Below, piece after piece: positions 5,479 to 6,231 of a stretch of 6,231 nucleotides of DNA (positions are counted from its first letter, which is position 1; each line of letters opens with the position of its first letter). The notes below the pieces were generated by a model. That model saw only the letters and a program-made list of their open reading frames with translations, was not told where the DNA came from and made no database searches. Source of the stretch: an uncultured Bacteroidales bacterium (GTDB lineage Bacteria > Bacteroidota > Bacteroidia > Bacteroidales > Lentimicrobiaceae); contig CALMDN010000155.1 of assembly GCA_937864935.1 (NCBI GenBank), forward strand, positions 1 through 6,231, written 5' to 3'. The position numbers were made by a program, and so were the translations under genes.

Positions 5479-6231
5479 ATGAAAGAAAACATTAAGACCC
5501 GCTTTTTGCGTTACGTCAGCATCGACACCCAGAGTGATGAAAATTCAGAAACCTGCCCGAGCACCGAAAAACAGCTGGTGCTGCTGCGCATGCTGCACGA
5601 TGAACTGAAACAACTGGGCCTCAGCGATGTGAGCATGGATGAGAACGGATATGTAATGGCCACCCTGCCAGCCAACAACGGCAAAACAGGTCCGGCCATC
5701 GGCTTCATCGCCCATGTGGATACCAGTCCCGATATGCCAGGCAAGGATGTTAAACCCCGGCTCGTGGAAAATTACGACGGAACAGACATCGTGCTCAACC
5801 CGGAGCTGAACATTGTGCTTTCGCCCTCCGATTTCCCCGAGATGAAAAGCTACACCGGTCAAACCCTGATCGTCACCGACGGCACCACCCTGCTGGGTGC
5901 CGATGACAAGGCGGGCGTAACCGAAATCATGACCGCTGTAGAATACCTGGTTCAGCATCCCGAATTCAGGCACGGACCTGTGAAAATCGGCTTTACACCC
6001 GACGAGGAGATCGGCCGGGGCGTTGACCGCTTTGATGTGAAGAAGTTTGCTGCCGACTGGGCCTATACCATGGACGGCGGGGAGCCGGGTGAACTGGAGT
6101 TTGAAAATTTCAATGCTGCTCATGCGAAAATATCTGTTCAGGGCCGGAACATCCACCCGGGCTATGCCAAAGGCAAAATGCAGAATGCCCTGCTAATGGC
6201 CATGGAGTTCAATGCCCTGCTGCCGGTGTTC
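5479..6231 (+). CDS. pepT: Peptidase T (tripeptide aminopeptidase), N-terminal part (cut by window edge)
   Basis: Cytoplasmic di-zinc M20-family aminopeptidase that removes the N-terminal residue from tripeptides. From ATG 5479 the frame is open for 251 codons to the window edge, about 60 percent of the roughly 410 residues usual for the family. It opens with [20 protein letters not shown], typical of PepT. Metal and catalytic residues are all in place: H79 and D81 in [11 protein letters not shown]142 in LLGADDKAG (bridging the two zincs), the pair E176 and E177 in TPDEEIGRG (general base and metal ligand), and D199 in [37 protein letters not shown] (211-237) starts the lid or dimerisation domain. 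The last histidine ligand, in the C-terminal part of the catalytic domain, lies past the window. An A-rich stretch, not a Shine-Dalgarno, precedes the ATG. The OPT transporter upstream on the same strand suggests joint use of imported peptides. Confidence 0.96.
   Translation, partial: MKENIKTRFLRYVSIDTQSDENSETCPSTEKQLVLLRMLHDELKQLGLSDVSMDENGYVMATLPANNGKTGPAIGFIAHVDTSPDMPGKDVKPRLVENYDGTDIVLNPELNIVLSPSDFPEMKSYTGQTLIVTDGTTLLGADDKAGVTEIMTAVEYLVQHPEFRHGPVKIGFTPDEEIGRGVDRFDVKKFAADWAYTMDGGEPGELEFENFNAAHAKISVQGRNIHPGYAKGKMQNALLMAMEFNALLPVF

Noticed and set aside
5545..6156. Reverse-strand open frame (203 codons) inside pepT
   Set aside because: Antisense to a clear PepT with all its metal ligands in place; no family resemblance in the reverse reading.

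Overview
The window looks like a chromosomal segment of a Bacteroidota bacterium, probably an environmental one. Three things point there. A secreted protein ends in a type IX secretion (T9SS) sorting domain. Three genes are preceded by perfect TAnnTTTG boxes, the -7 element read by the Bacteroidota primary sigma factor. No gene has a clear Shine-Dalgarno sequence, and the stretches before the starts are AT-rich. The order cannot be fixed from this sequence alone.

Layout: (1) 1-1443, minus strand, is the N-terminal 481 codons of ileS (isoleucyl-tRNA synthetase), cut by the left edge. (2) 1444-1804 is a divergent intergenic region with one promoter for ileS and one for the gene on the other side. 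(3) 1805-2662, plus strand, is a small exported protein of unknown function with a signal peptide and a T9SS type A C-terminal domain. (4) 2663-3159 is an AT-rich, gene-free stretch of about 500 bases with short inverted repeats and a promoter box just before the next gene. (5) 3160-5142, plus strand, is a complete OPT-family transporter. (6) 5143-5478 is an intergenic stretch with a two-copy G-rich tandem repeat and a composite palindromic element of the short, interspersed Bacteroidota type. (7) 5479-6231, plus strand, is the N-terminal 251 codons of pepT (tripeptide aminopeptidase), cut by the right edge.

How the genes relate: the OPT transporter followed by PepT makes a plausible peptide-use pair, with import of small peptides across the inner membrane and then cytoplasmic cleavage of tripeptides. 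The repeat-rich gap of 336 bases suggests they may not share one transcript. IleS is housekeeping. The T9SS cargo protein has no evident functional link to its neighbours.

I see no phage, CRISPR, transposase, RNA gene or defence system. The window is mostly ordinary. The points most worth a second look are the swapped class I signature motif (GIHH instead of HIGH) in IleRS, the unknown T9SS cargo protein, and the composite repeat between the OPT gene and pepT.
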